A stretch of DNA of 64,000 bases from Burkholderia sp. OK233 (GCF_900230185.1 NZ_OCSR01000001.1:4278001-4342000); one strand, 5' to 3'; counted from the stretch's first letter, positions 28,888-37,673 are shown. Notes: a model not told the origin generated them from the sequence alone. Translations and numbers: made by a program.

Positions 28888-29985
28888 TTACGTCAGGATC
28901 CAGCGATTGAAGCGTTCGAGCGCGACGCTCTGGTTTTCCTGCCAGTACTTCGCATCGATATGCAGGCCGTTGGCCATGTTCTGCGGATAGGTCGGGCAGT
29001 TTTTCGCGATCTCAGGCTTGATGAAGTTGAATGCTTCAGGTTGCGTCAGACCCGCCGGGAAATAGTCGACCAGCGCGGCCTGGCGTTTCGGATCGGCGGC
29101 GAATTTGATGAACTCGCGGCAGGCGTCGGCGTTCGGCGAGCCCTTCAGGATCGACCAGTTGTCGACGCCCCAGATGTTCTGGTTCCAGACGATGCCGACC
29201 GGCGCCCCGCTGGCAATCGCCGCTTGCGCGCGCGAGATCCACGTGCTGATCATGTCCACTTCGCCGGAACCGAGCATCTGTTCGACCTGTGCGCCGGTGG
29301 TCCACCACACGTCGACATGCTTCGCAATCTTGGAGAGGCTCGCGAAGCCGCGGTCCATGTTGCAGGGATAGACCTGGCCGGGCGCTACGCCGTCGGCCAT
29401 CAAGGCTTGTTCCATCGTGTCGAACGGATACTTGCGCAGACCGCGGCGGCCCGGGAAGTCTTTCACGTTCCACATGTCGGCCCATGAACTCGGTGGCTTG
29501 CGGCCCTTGAACGCGTCAGTGCGATAGGCGAGCACGGTGGTGTAGATGTTGGTGCCCACGCCGTACGGCGACATGTATTGCTTCGGAATCTTCGCGATCA
29601 CCGGATCGGATTCCAGCCCGTGTTTTTCGAGGTATTCCTTGCCGCCGCCGGTCAGCAGAAGAATGGCTGGCTGGCTGATCTTCGCCATGTCCCAGGTGTA
29701 GCTGCCGGTGTCGACCATGCTCTTGATCAGCGCGGTCGGTTCGGCGTTCGCCTGCACGCCGACCACTTCGATGCCGGTCTTCTCCGTGAACGGCCGGTAG
29801 AACACCGCGCCGTAGGCCTTCGTGTAGATGCCGCCGTCGTCACGAATCACGATCCGTTTGCTGGCCGCGCGCGACGGCGTCCAGACGAACGGGAACGCGA
29901 CCGCCGCCGTGCCTGCCAGCGCCGCCTTGATGGCCGTGCGGCGGCCGGGTTGTTGAATCTGATCGCGTGTGGGCTGCTTTTTCAT
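28888..29985 (-). CDS. ABC transporter substrate-binding protein, PotD/polyamine-opine type, Tat-exported
   Basis: This 365-residue periplasmic binding protein of the SBP_bac_1/PotD class has a twin-arginine leader (PGRRTAIKAALAGTAAVAF, cleavage near PSRA). The mature start SKRIVIRDDGGIYTKAYGAVFYRPFTEKTGIEV is typical of the subgroup annotated as spermidine/putrescine or opine binding. Other segments are GVGTNIYTTVLAYRTDAFKG and WNQNIWGVDNW. Together with the ATPase and fused permease it forms a complete importer. The companion FAD oxidase and DapA-family lyase suggest a carboxylated carbon source rather than a simple polyamine (inference). Confidence 0.9.
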   Translation of the reverse strand: MKKQPTRDQIQQPGRRTAIKAALAGTAAVAFPFVWTPSRAASKRIVIRDDGGIYTKAYGAVFYRPFTEKTGIEVVGVQANAEPTALIKSMVDTGSYTWDMAKISQPAILLLTGGGKEYLEKHGLESDPVIAKIPKQYMSPYGVGTNIYTTVLAYRTDAFKGRKPPSSWADMWNVKDFPGRRGLRKYPFDTMEQALMADGVAPGQVYPCNMDRGFASLSKIAKHVDVWWTTGAQVEQMLGSGEVDMISTWISRAQAAIASGAPVGIVWNQNIWGVDNWSILKGSPNADACREFIKFAADPKRQAALVDYFPAGLTQPEAFNFIKPEIAKNCPTYPQNMANGLHIDAKYWQENQSVALERFNRWILT

Positions 29986-30080
29986 GACGACTCCAGGGAA
30001 GTGGCAAGCGTGGAAAGCGAAAGACCGGTATGGCGAAATTCAAGCCGCGTGAGCGGCGCGATGGGGCACGGTGCGGATCG

Positions 30081-31508
30081 TCAGGGCAGCAGGCGGCCGG
30101 GGTTGAATAACTGGTGTGGGTCGAGCGCCTGCTTCACCGCGCGCATCAATGTGAGTTCGATAGCGGATTTGTAGTGCGCCATTTCGCCGAGCCCGGTCTG
30201 GCCGACGCCGTGTTCGGCGCTGAAAGTGCCGTGCAATTCGTGCGCGACGTCGTTGACGCAGCGGCGCATCGCGGTGGCCATCGCAACGGGGTCCGCGAAT
30301 TCGCGCCATGCGTCGAAGGTGAAGAACGGGATGAAGTGCGCGTTGCCGTCGCCGAGATGGGCAACGATCAGAATGTCGAGGCCGGGGATGATTGCGTGGA
30401 CCGCACGTGTGGACTGCTCGATGAAAGCAGGCACCGCCGACACCGGCACTGCGCAATCGGTCGTCAAGCCCACGCCGGCTTTCTTGTTCGCTTCGGACAC
30501 GCTGTGGCGAATTTCCCAGAGAGCGGCGCGTTGCGTGTCGTTGCTGGCGAACACAGCATCGACGATTAGGCCGGCATCGGCTGCCTGTTCGAGCGTGTGT
30601 TGCAGCAGCTCCGCCATCTCTTCACCCCCGCGCGTGTCCGCGAGCTCGACCAGCACGTGCCAGTCGTGCAGTTCGCCAAGCGGATTGCGGCGCTCGGGTA
30701 CATGTTCGATCACGAGTTCGAGTTGGCGGCGGTTGATCATCTCGAAGGCGTTGAGCCGCGACCCGCAGGCGGCCTGGAACATGCCGAGAATACGCAGCGC
30801 GGCCGCTGGGTCGACGGGCGCGAACCATGCGAGCGCGTGATGCGTCGGCAGCGGATGCAGCTTCAACGTGGCCGCCGTGATGATGCCGAGCGTGCCTTCC
30901 GTGCCGATGAACAGATGCTTCAGATCGAGACCCGTGTTGTCTTTGCGCAGCGCACGCAGGCCGTTCCAGATCGTGCCGTCGGCGAGCACCACTTCGAGGC
31001 CGAGCACGTTGTCGCGCGCATTGCCGTAGCGCAGCACGCCGGTGCCGCCCGCATTCGTCGACAGATTGCCGCCGATCTGGCATGAGCCTTCGGCGCCGAG
31101 ACTCACCGGATAGAGCCGTTGTTCGGCCGCGGCGGCATCCTGCACGGTCTTCAGCACGCAGCCGGCTTCGACTTCCATTGAACCGTTGGCCGCGTCGATC
31201 GAACGAATCCGCCGCATTCGCGACAGGTTGACGATGACAGGCCGAACGCCTTCGCTCGCGGGTACGGCGCCGCCGCACAGGCTGGTGTTACCGCCTTGCG
31301 GCAGGACCGGCACGCTGTGCGCCGCACACAGGCGAACCACCGCGGATACCTGCGCTGCTGTCGACGGCAGCGCAACACAGAGCGCCGGCGCCTTGTAGCG
31401 ACCGCGCCAATCCTCGATGAAGCCATCGAGGTCGGCTTCGGCGCTCAGGACCGCGTCCACTCCGAGTTCGGATTGCAGGCTGGCTAACAAGGGCGCGACA
31501 GGGTTCAT
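30081..31508 (-). CDS. FAD-linked oxidase, GlcD/D-2-hydroxyacid dehydrogenase type
   Basis: This 475-residue flavoprotein has the PCMH-type FAD-binding domain (PVLPQGGNTSLCGGAVP, GGNLSTNAGGTGVLRYGNARDNVLGLEVVLADG) and the C-terminal FAD-oxidase domain. Motifs GTEGTLGIITAATLKL, GDGNAHFIPF and EHGVGQTGLGEM mark it as the glycolate oxidase GlcD / D-lactate / D-2-hydroxyglutarate dehydrogenase family. The start at 31508 gives the normal N-terminus; the longer frame upstream runs through the control region. It oxidises a D-2-hydroxy acid and passes electrons to a carrier. It heads the minus-strand operon with the PotD-like transporter, with a 95-bp gap to the binding protein. Confidence 0.91.
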   Translation of the reverse strand: MNPVAPLLASLQSELGVDAVLSAEADLDGFIEDWRGRYKAPALCVALPSTAAQVSAVVRLCAAHSVPVLPQGGNTSLCGGAVPASEGVRPVIVNLSRMRRIRSIDAANGSMEVEAGCVLKTVQDAAAAEQRLYPVSLGAEGSCQIGGNLSTNAGGTGVLRYGNARDNVLGLEVVLADGTIWNGLRALRKDNTGLDLKHLFIGTEGTLGIITAATLKLHPLPTHHALAWFAPVDPAAALRILGMFQAACGSRLNAFEMINRRQLELVIEHVPERRNPLGELHDWHVLVELADTRGGEEMAELLQHTLEQAADAGLIVDAVFASNDTQRAALWEIRHSVSEANKKAGVGLTTDCAVPVSAVPAFIEQSTRAVHAIIPGLDILIVAHLGDGNAHFIPFFTFDAWREFADPVAMATAMRRCVNDVAHELHGTFSAEHGVGQTGLGEMAHYKSAIELTLMRAVKQALDPHQLFNPGRLLP

Positions 31509-31602
31509 TTCTGGTTCCTTGATCGGGCGGCTTCGATGCGGTCGGCTGCGACCCAGGTGGGACGGGACCAGCGTTGCCTGAGAAAAAGCATAGGAGTAAA
31601 AA

Positions 31603-31638
31603 AATCGCATTGAAATGCAACTAATCGCATTGCGATTA
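31603..31638. promoter_or_regulatory. Palindromic operator pair in divergent region
   Basis: Within the 309-bp region 31509-31817 the 10-mer AATCGCATTG occurs twice exactly 20 bp apart (31603-31612, 31623-31632). Each copy sits in a palindrome: GCATT-GA-AATGC at 31607-31618 and TAATCGCA-T-TGCGATTA at 31622-31638. Two in-phase palindromes two helical turns apart in an AT-rich stretch are typical of a cooperative repressor or activator site. It lies about 95-130 bp upstream of the FAD-oxidase start and about 180 bp upstream of the flavoprotein gene on the other strand. Confidence 0.6.
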
Positions 31639-31685
31639 AAGTGCTCGTTTTTCCTGGCGTGAATCGAGGGGGCTGACGGCCACGA

Positions 31686-31711
31686 AACAAATAAGCAAAG
31701 CGAAATTTGTT
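31686..31711. promoter_or_regulatory. Inverted repeat AACAAAT-N12-ATTTGTT
   Basis: A perfect 7-bp inverted repeat with a 12-nt spacer lies about 107 bp before the flavoprotein ATG at 31818 and on the other side of the first palindrome pair. It is AT-rich against a GC-rich background. It may be a second regulator site controlling the rightward sulfonate operon; the rest of the 309-bp region shows nothing else recognisable. Confidence 0.35.
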
Positions 31712-31817
31712 GGTTTGGGTAAGCCCGCGGCGCCGCGATACTTGATCGTCCGATGGCCACGCCATTCGACTTCGACGCATCCGCCTGCTGCTCAACTCCC
31801 TGGCCGAACCCGACACC

Positions 31818-33266
31818 ATGACGCAATCCAATCACCCCGATCAGCCTGCGCTCGACACACTGCGGCTCATCGGTCCAGCACCCGAGAACTGGGTCCCGCC
31901 GCGCGCTGGCATCGACCATAACGTGGTGGTTGTCGGCGGGGGACAAACCGGCGCGGCGTTCGCTTTCGCCCTGCGGCGCGCCGGCATCGGTCAGGTCAGC
32001 GTGATCGACGCCGCAGCCGATGAGGGCCAATCCGGCGTCTGGTTGAATCGCGCCCGCATGAACAAGCTGCGCACCCCTAAATCATTGGTAGGTCCCGAGG
32101 TGGGGCTGCCGGGGCTGGGCTTTCAGGCATGGTACGAAGCGCGCTTCGGCGCCGCTTCGTACGCGGAGATTGACAGGATTCCCCGCACGCGCTGGGCAGA
32201 ATATCTCGCGTGGTACCGGCATTTCCTCGAGATTCCGATTCGCTACGGCACGCGGCTTACGCGAATCGAACCTACGGGTGAGCATTTTCGTTTGCATCTG
32301 GAAGTACGCGATGGCGCCACGGTGCGCAACATCGTGGAGACGGCACGCAAGATCGTCCTCGGCAATGGTGTTGCGGGTAACGGCGGCCCGAACATTCCTG
32401 CTGTGCTGAAAAGCCTTCCGCCGACACTTCGTGCCCACACCTCCGAGGCGATCGATTTCGCTGCGCTGCGCGGCAAATCCGTGGCGGTGATCGGCGGCGC
32501 GGCATCCGCATTCGATGCGGCAGGAACGGCGCTCGAAGCCGGCGCAGGGCAGGTGCATCTGTTCGTGCGGCGTGAGCGGATTGCGTCGGTGCCGGTGACC
32601 CGCACGCGCGCTTATCCGGGCGCGTACGACAACTATTTCCATTTGCCAGACGCGATCCGCTGGTCGCAGGCGAGGCGCTTCCGAGTTGCCGGTTCGACGC
32701 CGCCAGTCGATGCCGTGGAGCGCGTCACGCGCTTTCCGAACTTTCATCTGCATCTCGGCGCGCCGTGGACGCATGCAAGCGTCAGAGACGAGCGCGTGGA
32801 GACCGACGTGGCGGGTGAGTCGTTCGCGTTCGATTTCGTCATTGCCGGCACGGGCTACATCGTCGATCCGGCATTGCGGCCGGAGTTGGCGCAGATCGCC
32901 GGGTCGATCCGCCTGTGGCGCGATCAATACTCGCCCGCCGCAAGCGATAGTGACGACGCGCTGGGCGCCCATCCGTATCTCGGCGCCGCGCTCGAATACC
33001 TCGAGAAGGTCGAGGGCGAAGCGCCTTATCTGAAGCATATCCATGTCTACAACCCGGCGGCCTTCGTTAGTTTCGGCTTGCCGGTCGGCGACGTGCCGAG
33101 CATGAAGCGCGACATTCCCGCCGTGGTGCAGCGAATCAGCCGCGATCTGTTTTTCGCCGATCTGGACGCGCATGAAGCACGTATTCACGGCGACATCGCC
33201 GCCGACTTCGACGATTCAATCTACGCACAGAGCGTCTGGCAGCGCGACAGGGTCGACGTCGCGTGA
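31818..33266 (+). CDS. FAD/NAD(P)-binding oxidoreductase, flavin monooxygenase-like
   Basis: This 482-residue flavoprotein has an N-terminal FAD-binding Rossmann motif (NVVVVGGGQTGAAFAFALRRAGI, residues about 35-57) and a second nucleotide-binding motif (VAVIGGAASAFDAAGTAL, about 223-240). This two-dinucleotide layout is like N-hydroxylating and Baeyer-Villiger-type flavin monooxygenases. The C-terminal FVIAGTGYIVDPALRPEL is also typical. It is the first gene of a + strand operon with a sulfonate-type ABC transporter 60 bp downstream. It could oxygenate the imported compound, by analogy with the monooxygenases of the first locus (inference). The exact reaction is unknown. Confidence 0.85.
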   Translation: MTQSNHPDQPALDTLRLIGPAPENWVPPRAGIDHNVVVVGGGQTGAAFAFALRRAGIGQVSVIDAAADEGQSGVWLNRARMNKLRTPKSLVGPEVGLPGLGFQAWYEARFGAASYAEIDRIPRTRWAEYLAWYRHFLEIPIRYGTRLTRIEPTGEHFRLHLEVRDGATVRNIVETARKIVLGNGVAGNGGPNIPAVLKSLPPTLRAHTSEAIDFAALRGKSVAVIGGAASAFDAAGTALEAGAGQVHLFVRRERIASVPVTRTRAYPGAYDNYFHLPDAIRWSQARRFRVAGSTPPVDAVERVTRFPNFHLHLGAPWTHASVRDERVETDVAGESFAFDFVIAGTGYIVDPALRPELAQIAGSIRLWRDQYSPAASDSDDALGAHPYLGAALEYLEKVEGEAPYLKHIHVYNPAAFVSFGLPVGDVPSMKRDIPAVVQRISRDLFFADLDAHEARIHGDIAADFDDSIYAQSVWQRDRVDVA

Positions 33267-33326
33267 AGTGGACCCCAGCAAGCGCGCGATCACGATAATT
33301 CAACAAGGCGAGAGGTAGGAGCCGTT

Positions 33327-34385
33327 ATGTCCACGCAGTTCGAATCGATCACGACAGGAACGCCGGCTATCGGCACGGACGTCGGTGACATCAACCGCGC
33401 CGTAACACGGCGTGGGCTTTCACGCGGTGTTCTGATTGCGGGCCTCGCTGCCATAGCCTGGTTCAGCAGCGCCGCGCTGACCGAGTGGTGGCCGAGTGCC
33501 GACGACTGGCCGTACACGAAAGAATTCACCGCGTTGAAGCTGGTGCTCGCGGCATTTGCTGTTGCGACGGCCGTCGCGGGATGGCGCAACCCGGCCACTC
33601 AGGCGACGACGCTCACACGTACCAGCGCATGGCTTGGGGCAATGCCATGGTTGCTCGCGCTGGCGCTCGGCGTGAGCGCATGGGAAGCGATCACGGCACA
33701 ACTCGAGTGGCTGCCGCGCCCCTTCTTCGCCCCACCGCAAGCGCTGATCGGCGTCTATGCCGAGGACTACCCGCGGCTTGGTTCGAGCGTCGTGCATTCA
33801 TTTGGACTACTCGCCTATGGCTACGTGTTAGGCGCGGCGGCTGGCTTCGTGACGGGGGTGAGCATCGGCTGGTCGCAGGCCGTGAGCTACTGGGTCCATC
33901 CGGTCCTGCGCCTGATCGGACCACTGCCGGCTACCGCGTGGTTGCCGCTGGCGTTCTTCTTCTTTCCGTCGAGCTTTAGCGCAAGTGTGTTCCTGATCGC
34001 GCTGGCGACCGCCTTCCCGGTTGCGGTGTTGACTTGGTCCGGCGTGGCCGGCGTCAATTCGGCCTATTACGACATCGCGCGCACGCTCGGTGCGCGGCCC
34101 GCGTTTCTGATTCTGCGCGTGGCGATTCCGGCGGCGCTGCCGTCGGTTTTCGTCGGCCTGTTCATGGGTCTTGGCGCGTCGTTTTCGGTGCTGATCGTCG
34201 CGGAGATGATGGGCGTGAAAGCGGGGCTCGGCTGGTATCTGCAATGGGCGCAGGGCTGGGCAGCGTATTCGAATATGTATGCCGCGCTGCTCGTGATGGC
34301 GCTGATGTGCTCCGGTCTGATCACGTTGCTGTTTCGTGTGCGTGACCGCTTGCTGGCCTGGCAAAAGGGATTGCTCAAATGGTAG
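33327..34385 (+). CDS. ABC transporter permease, SsuC/TauC type with N-terminal extension
   Basis: This 352-residue permease is about 90 residues longer than usual. The extra N-terminus carries two additional hydrophobic segments (GVLIAGLAAIAWFSSAAL and ALKLVLAAFAVATAVAGW) ahead of the normal core beginning at WLLALALGVSAWEAI. The EAA loop is DIARTLGARPAFLILRVAIPAALPSVF. A TAGGAG ribosome site precedes the ATG. Its last codons overlap the ATPase start by 7 bp (ATGGTAG), indicating translational coupling. Confidence 0.92.
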   Translation: MSTQFESITTGTPAIGTDVGDINRAVTRRGLSRGVLIAGLAAIAWFSSAALTEWWPSADDWPYTKEFTALKLVLAAFAVATAVAGWRNPATQATTLTRTSAWLGAMPWLLALALGVSAWEAITAQLEWLPRPFFAPPQALIGVYAEDYPRLGSSVVHSFGLLAYGYVLGAAAGFVTGVSIGWSQAVSYWVHPVLRLIGPLPATAWLPLAFFFFPSSFSASVFLIALATAFPVAVLTWSGVAGVNSAYYDIARTLGARPAFLILRVAIPAALPSVFVGLFMGLGASFSVLIVAEMMGVKAGLGWYLQWAQGWAAYSNMYAALLVMALMCSGLITLLFRVRDRLLAWQKGLLKW

Positions 34386-35209
34386 CCGTACCCGAAGTGT
34401 TGAATCAGTCGGCCGCCGCTGCGCCGGTCCGCGACGGTGCGCGCATTGACGTGCGCCACGTCAGCCATCAATTCGCGCTGCGTGGCGCCGCGTTGCCGGT
34501 GCTTCAGAATGTCAGCTTCACGGTCGAGCCGGGCGAGTTCGTCGCGCTGCTCGGCCCGAGTGGTTGCGGCAAGTCGACCTTGCTGCGGCTGGTCGCTGGA
34601 CTTGATACGCCGACGCAGGGCAGCGTGCAGGCAGATGGTGCTGCAATCGCCGGTCCTGATCCGTCGCGTGTGGTGGTGTTTCAGGACCCGACCTTGTACC
34701 CGTGGCGCACGGTGCGCGGCAACGTTGGGGTCGGTCCACAGGCGCAGCGCAAACGCTTCGCGCGACGCAACGGTCCGCAAGAGGGGCAGGCGCAGCAACG
34801 GATCGACGCCGCCCTGGCGTTAGTCGGCCTTAGCGAATTCGCCGAAGCGTTTCCACATCAATTGTCGGGTGGCATGGCGCAGCGCGTGGCGCTGGCCCGC
34901 GCGCTCGTCAACGATCCGGCGCTGCTGGTGCTGGACGAGCCGTTCGGCAAGCTCGATTCCCTGACACGCATTCGCATGCAGGGTGAACTCGCGCGGCTCT
35001 GGCGGGACGCGCGCTTTTCCGTGCTCCTGGTGACGCACGACGTGGAAGAGGCGCTGTTGCTCGCCGACCGCGTGATCGTTTTCAGCGAGCGGCCGGCGCG
35101 CGTGGTCGCCGAAGTGCGCAACGACGCGCCGTATCCGCGCCATCGCGACGATCCGAAACTGGTGGCGCTGCGCCGCAAGGTACTCGCCCAGCTCGGACTC
35201 GACACCTGA
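34379..35209 (+). CDS. ABC transporter ATP-binding protein, SsuB/TauB type
   Basis: This 276-residue ATPase has Walker A LLGPSGCGKSTLL, signature LSGGMAQRVALARAL, Walker B LLVLDEPFGKLD and LLVTHDVEEALLLADRV. The segment between Walker A and the signature carries a longer insert (PQAQRKRFARRNGPQEGQAQQ) than the SsuB-like protein at 17267-18133, so it is not a recent copy. Its start overlaps the permease stop. It forms the importer with the permease and the binding protein at 35251. Confidence 0.93.
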   Translation: MVAVPEVLNQSAAAAPVRDGARIDVRHVSHQFALRGAALPVLQNVSFTVEPGEFVALLGPSGCGKSTLLRLVAGLDTPTQGSVQADGAAIAGPDPSRVVVFQDPTLYPWRTVRGNVGVGPQAQRKRFARRNGPQEGQAQQRIDAALALVGLSEFAEAFPHQLSGGMAQRVALARALVNDPALLVLDEPFGKLDSLTRIRMQGELARLWRDARFSVLLVTHDVEEALLLADRVIVFSERPARVVAEVRNDAPYPRHRDDPKLVALRRKVLAQLGLDT

Positions 35210-35250
35210 ATGAATAAAACAATCGATAACGACCAGAGGAACAGTCAAAC

Positions 35251-36288
35251 ATGAATCCCTACGATGAATCTCCGCTGAGTCCGGGCCGCCGCGGGTGGTT
35301 GCGCAAGACGGCCTGGACTGCGGGAGCGGCGGCGCTCGGTGGCGCGTCGTTGATGCCGGGAACGCTCGCGTTTGCTCAAACGCCGCAGGCTCCGCTCAAG
35401 CCGCTCAAGCTTTCCTGGAACGCGGGCGCGATCTGTACCGCGCCTGTGGCCGTTGCGGTGAAGCAGGGCTTTTTCGAGCGGCACGGTTTGCAGGTGGAAC
35501 TCGTGAATTTTTCGGGGTCGACCGATCAGTTGCTCGAGGCGATTGCGACGGGCAAGTCCGACGCGGGTGTCGGCATGGCGCTGCGTTGGATCAAGCCGCT
35601 GGAGCAGGGCTTCGATGTGAAACTGACGGCTGGGATTCACGGCGGGTGCATGCGTTTGCTGGCCACGCGCGCGTCGGGCATCGTCGATGTGGCCGGATTG
35701 AAGGGCCGCACGATCGGCGTGAGCGATATGGCGAGTCCGACCAGGAATTTCTTCGCCATCGTGCTGAAGAAGATCGGCGTCGATCCGGAGCGCGATGTGA
35801 ACTGGCGGCAGTATCCGGCGAACCTGCTGGGCGAAGCGCTGAAGAAGGGCGAAGTGCAGGCGATCGCGGATGGCGATCCAACCATCTGGACGATCCGCGA
35901 ATCCGACCACCTGGTTGAAGTGTCGAACAATCTGTGCGGTGAATATCAGACGCGTTCGTGCTGTGTGCTCGGCGTGCGCGGTTCGCTGGTGCGAAAGGAT
36001 CGCGCCACCGCGCAGGCGTTGACACAGGCGCTGCTCGAAGCGACCGAGTGGACTGCGAATCATCCTGCGGATGCCGCCGCGATTTTCTCGGTCTATACGC
36101 CGTCCGCCGATGTGGGCCAATTGGCGGCGATGCTCAAGAGCCATACCGATCGCCATCATCCGGTTGGGGATGCGTTCATGAAGGAGATCTCGCTCTATGC
36201 CGACGACCTGAAGGCGGTTGGCGTGCTTAACAGCGGGACCGATTCCAATCGTCTCGCGGAGCGGGTGTTCTCGAACGTACTGGTTTAA
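35251..36288 (+). CDS. ABC transporter substrate-binding protein, sulfonate/taurine type, Tat-exported
   Basis: This 345-residue NMT1/SsuA-like binding protein has a twin-arginine leader (PGRRGWLRKTAWTAGAAALGG, cleavage near LAFAQ). The mature region has LKLSWNAGAICTAPVAVAVKQGFFERHGLQVELVNF, SGSTDQLLEAIATGKSDAGVGMAL and VAGLKGRTIGVSDM. It follows an AGAGGA site and lies 41 bp after the ATPase. A strong hairpin starts 2 bp past its stop. The downstream sulfite dehydrogenase genes suggest the ligand carries a sulfonate group (inference). Confidence 0.91.
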   Translation: MNPYDESPLSPGRRGWLRKTAWTAGAAALGGASLMPGTLAFAQTPQAPLKPLKLSWNAGAICTAPVAVAVKQGFFERHGLQVELVNFSGSTDQLLEAIATGKSDAGVGMALRWIKPLEQGFDVKLTAGIHGGCMRLLATRASGIVDVAGLKGRTIGVSDMASPTRNFFAIVLKKIGVDPERDVNWRQYPANLLGEALKKGEVQAIADGDPTIWTIRESDHLVEVSNNLCGEYQTRSCCVLGVRGSLVRKDRATAQALTQALLEATEWTANHPADAAAIFSVYTPSADVGQLAAMLKSHTDRHHPVGDAFMKEISLYADDLKAVGVLNSGTDSNRLAERVFSNVLV

Positions 36289-36290
36289 CG

Positions 36291-36321
36291 GCAGACCGTA
36301 TCCGTCTGATATGCGGTCTGC
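36291..36321 (+). repeat. Stem-loop after the sulfonate-binding-protein gene
   Basis: A perfect 8-bp stem GCAGACCG / CGGTCTGC (36291-36298 and 36314-36321) with a 15-nt loop starts 2 bp past the stop codon of the binding-protein gene. No T run follows, so a transcript-stabilising or partial attenuation role before the sulfite dehydrogenase genes is more likely than full termination. Confidence 0.55.
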
Positions 36322-36346
36322 GTCGATCGATAGTCGAATTTATCGT

Positions 36347-36375
36347 TTGGCCATGACAGTCGGCGTCGTTACGCT
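36347..36375 (+). promoter_or_regulatory. Weak candidate promoter ahead of the sulfite dehydrogenase gene
   Basis: TTGGCC (36347-36352) and TACGCT (36370-36375) are 17 bp apart, about 30 bp before the ATG at 36405. Both hexamers match the sigma-70 consensus only partly. The site would let the sulfite dehydrogenase pair be expressed separately from the transporter. Confidence 0.25.
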
Positions 36376-36404
36376 AATCGGCTTGCCCATGATGCGCCGA
36401 CGCC

Positions 36405-37673
36405 ATGATGAACCCGCACAACTCTCCGCCGTCGCGCGGCCGCCGTCGACTGCTGGGTCGTCTGGCGGCCGGCGGTCTCGCCGTTTCACACGCCGCGGCA
36501 GCTAGCGAATTGCTCCGGCCGCTCGAGGTCGCGTCTTCGAGCCGGGTGCCCGGCGCGCCTGTACTCGAGCATCCGTACGGCGTGCCGTCGCCCCACGAGG
36601 CGAATGTCGTGCGGCGGAGTGCGCGCGCGTGGCCACTGCCTGGTGCGGCTTCGTCGATGACGCCGCTCGCCGATCTGCACGGTACGCTCACACCCAACGG
36701 TCTCGTCTACGAGCGTCATCACGGCGGCGTGCCCGACATCGATCCCGATCAGCATCGGCTGGCCATTCACGGCCTCGTACGCACGCCAAAACTGTTCACG
36801 ATGGACGATCTGCTGCGCTTACCGTCCGAATCGCGGATTCATTTTCTCGAATGCTCCGGCAATACCGGCAATGAATGGAATGGCCCGAGCGGCATGCCGG
36901 TGCAACTCACGCATGGTTTGCTGTCGTGCTGCGAATGGACCGGTGTGCGTTTGTCGACTTTGCTGGAAGAGGTGGGCGGTGTGACGGGGTCCGGCAGCGC
37001 AACCGGCGGCGGCTGGTTGCTGGCCGAAGGCGCGGATGCCGCTGCGATGACACGCAGCTTGCCGCTCGAACGGATACTCGACCGTGCACTCGTGGTGTAT
37101 GCGCAAAACGGCGAACGCTTGCGCCCCGAGAACGGCTATCCGTTGCGTCTGATCGTTCCCGGCTTCGAGGGCAATACGAACGTCAAGTGGCTGCGCCGGC
37201 TGAAGGTGGTCGATGCGCCGTTGCAAACGCGCGAGGAAACCTCGAAGTACACGAGCCTGCTCGCGAACGGCACCGCGCGCCAGTTTGCGTTCGAGATGGA
37301 CGCGAAGTCGGTGATCACGCGGCCTTCGCCGGGACATCGCCTCACCACGCACGGGTATTACCCGATCACCGGTCTGGCCTGGTCCGGACGCGGGACGATC
37401 CGCAAGGTGGAGGTGTCGACCGACGGCGGTGCGACCTGGCGTCCCGCGCGTCTGGACGGTGCGATCCTGGATCGTGCGCTCACGCGCTTTCAGGCGGACT
37501 GGCGGTGGGATGGCGGTGCTGCCGCGATTCTCTCGCGCGCCACCGATTCGACCGGCTATGTGCAACCGACGCGTGCCGAACTCGTCGCCGCGCGCGGCCT
37601 GAATTCGCAGTACCACTACAACGCGATCCAGCAATGGCGAGTCGATGCAAACGGTGAGGTGCGCAATGCGTGA
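36405..37673 (+). CDS. SoxC/sulfite oxidase-family molybdopterin dehydrogenase, Tat-exported
   Basis: This 422-residue protein is of the sulfite oxidase fold. A twin-arginine leader (RGRRRLLGRLAAGGLAVS) targets the folded enzyme to the periplasm. The molybdenum-ligand Cys150 is in HFLECSGNTGNEW. Moco-pocket segments GVRLSTLLEEVGG, NGYPLRLIVPGFEGNTNVKWLRRLKV and the dimerisation domain (IRKVEVSTDGGATWRPARL) match SoxC-type sulfane/sulfite dehydrogenases. The start has two adjacent ATG codons (36405, 36408). Its stop overlaps the ATG of a cytochrome c gene, its likely electron acceptor. In this context it most likely oxidises sulfite released from sulfonates to sulfate. Confidence 0.92.
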   Translation: MMNPHNSPPSRGRRRLLGRLAAGGLAVSHAAAASELLRPLEVASSSRVPGAPVLEHPYGVPSPHEANVVRRSARAWPLPGAASSMTPLADLHGTLTPNGLVYERHHGGVPDIDPDQHRLAIHGLVRTPKLFTMDDLLRLPSESRIHFLECSGNTGNEWNGPSGMPVQLTHGLLSCCEWTGVRLSTLLEEVGGVTGSGSATGGGWLLAEGADAAAMTRSLPLERILDRALVVYAQNGERLRPENGYPLRLIVPGFEGNTNVKWLRRLKVVDAPLQTREETSKYTSLLANGTARQFAFEMDAKSVITRPSPGHRLTTHGYYPITGLAWSGRGTIRKVEVSTDGGATWRPARLDGAILDRALTRFQADWRWDGGAAAILSRATDSTGYVQPTRAELVAARGLNSQYHYNAIQQWRVDANGEVRNA

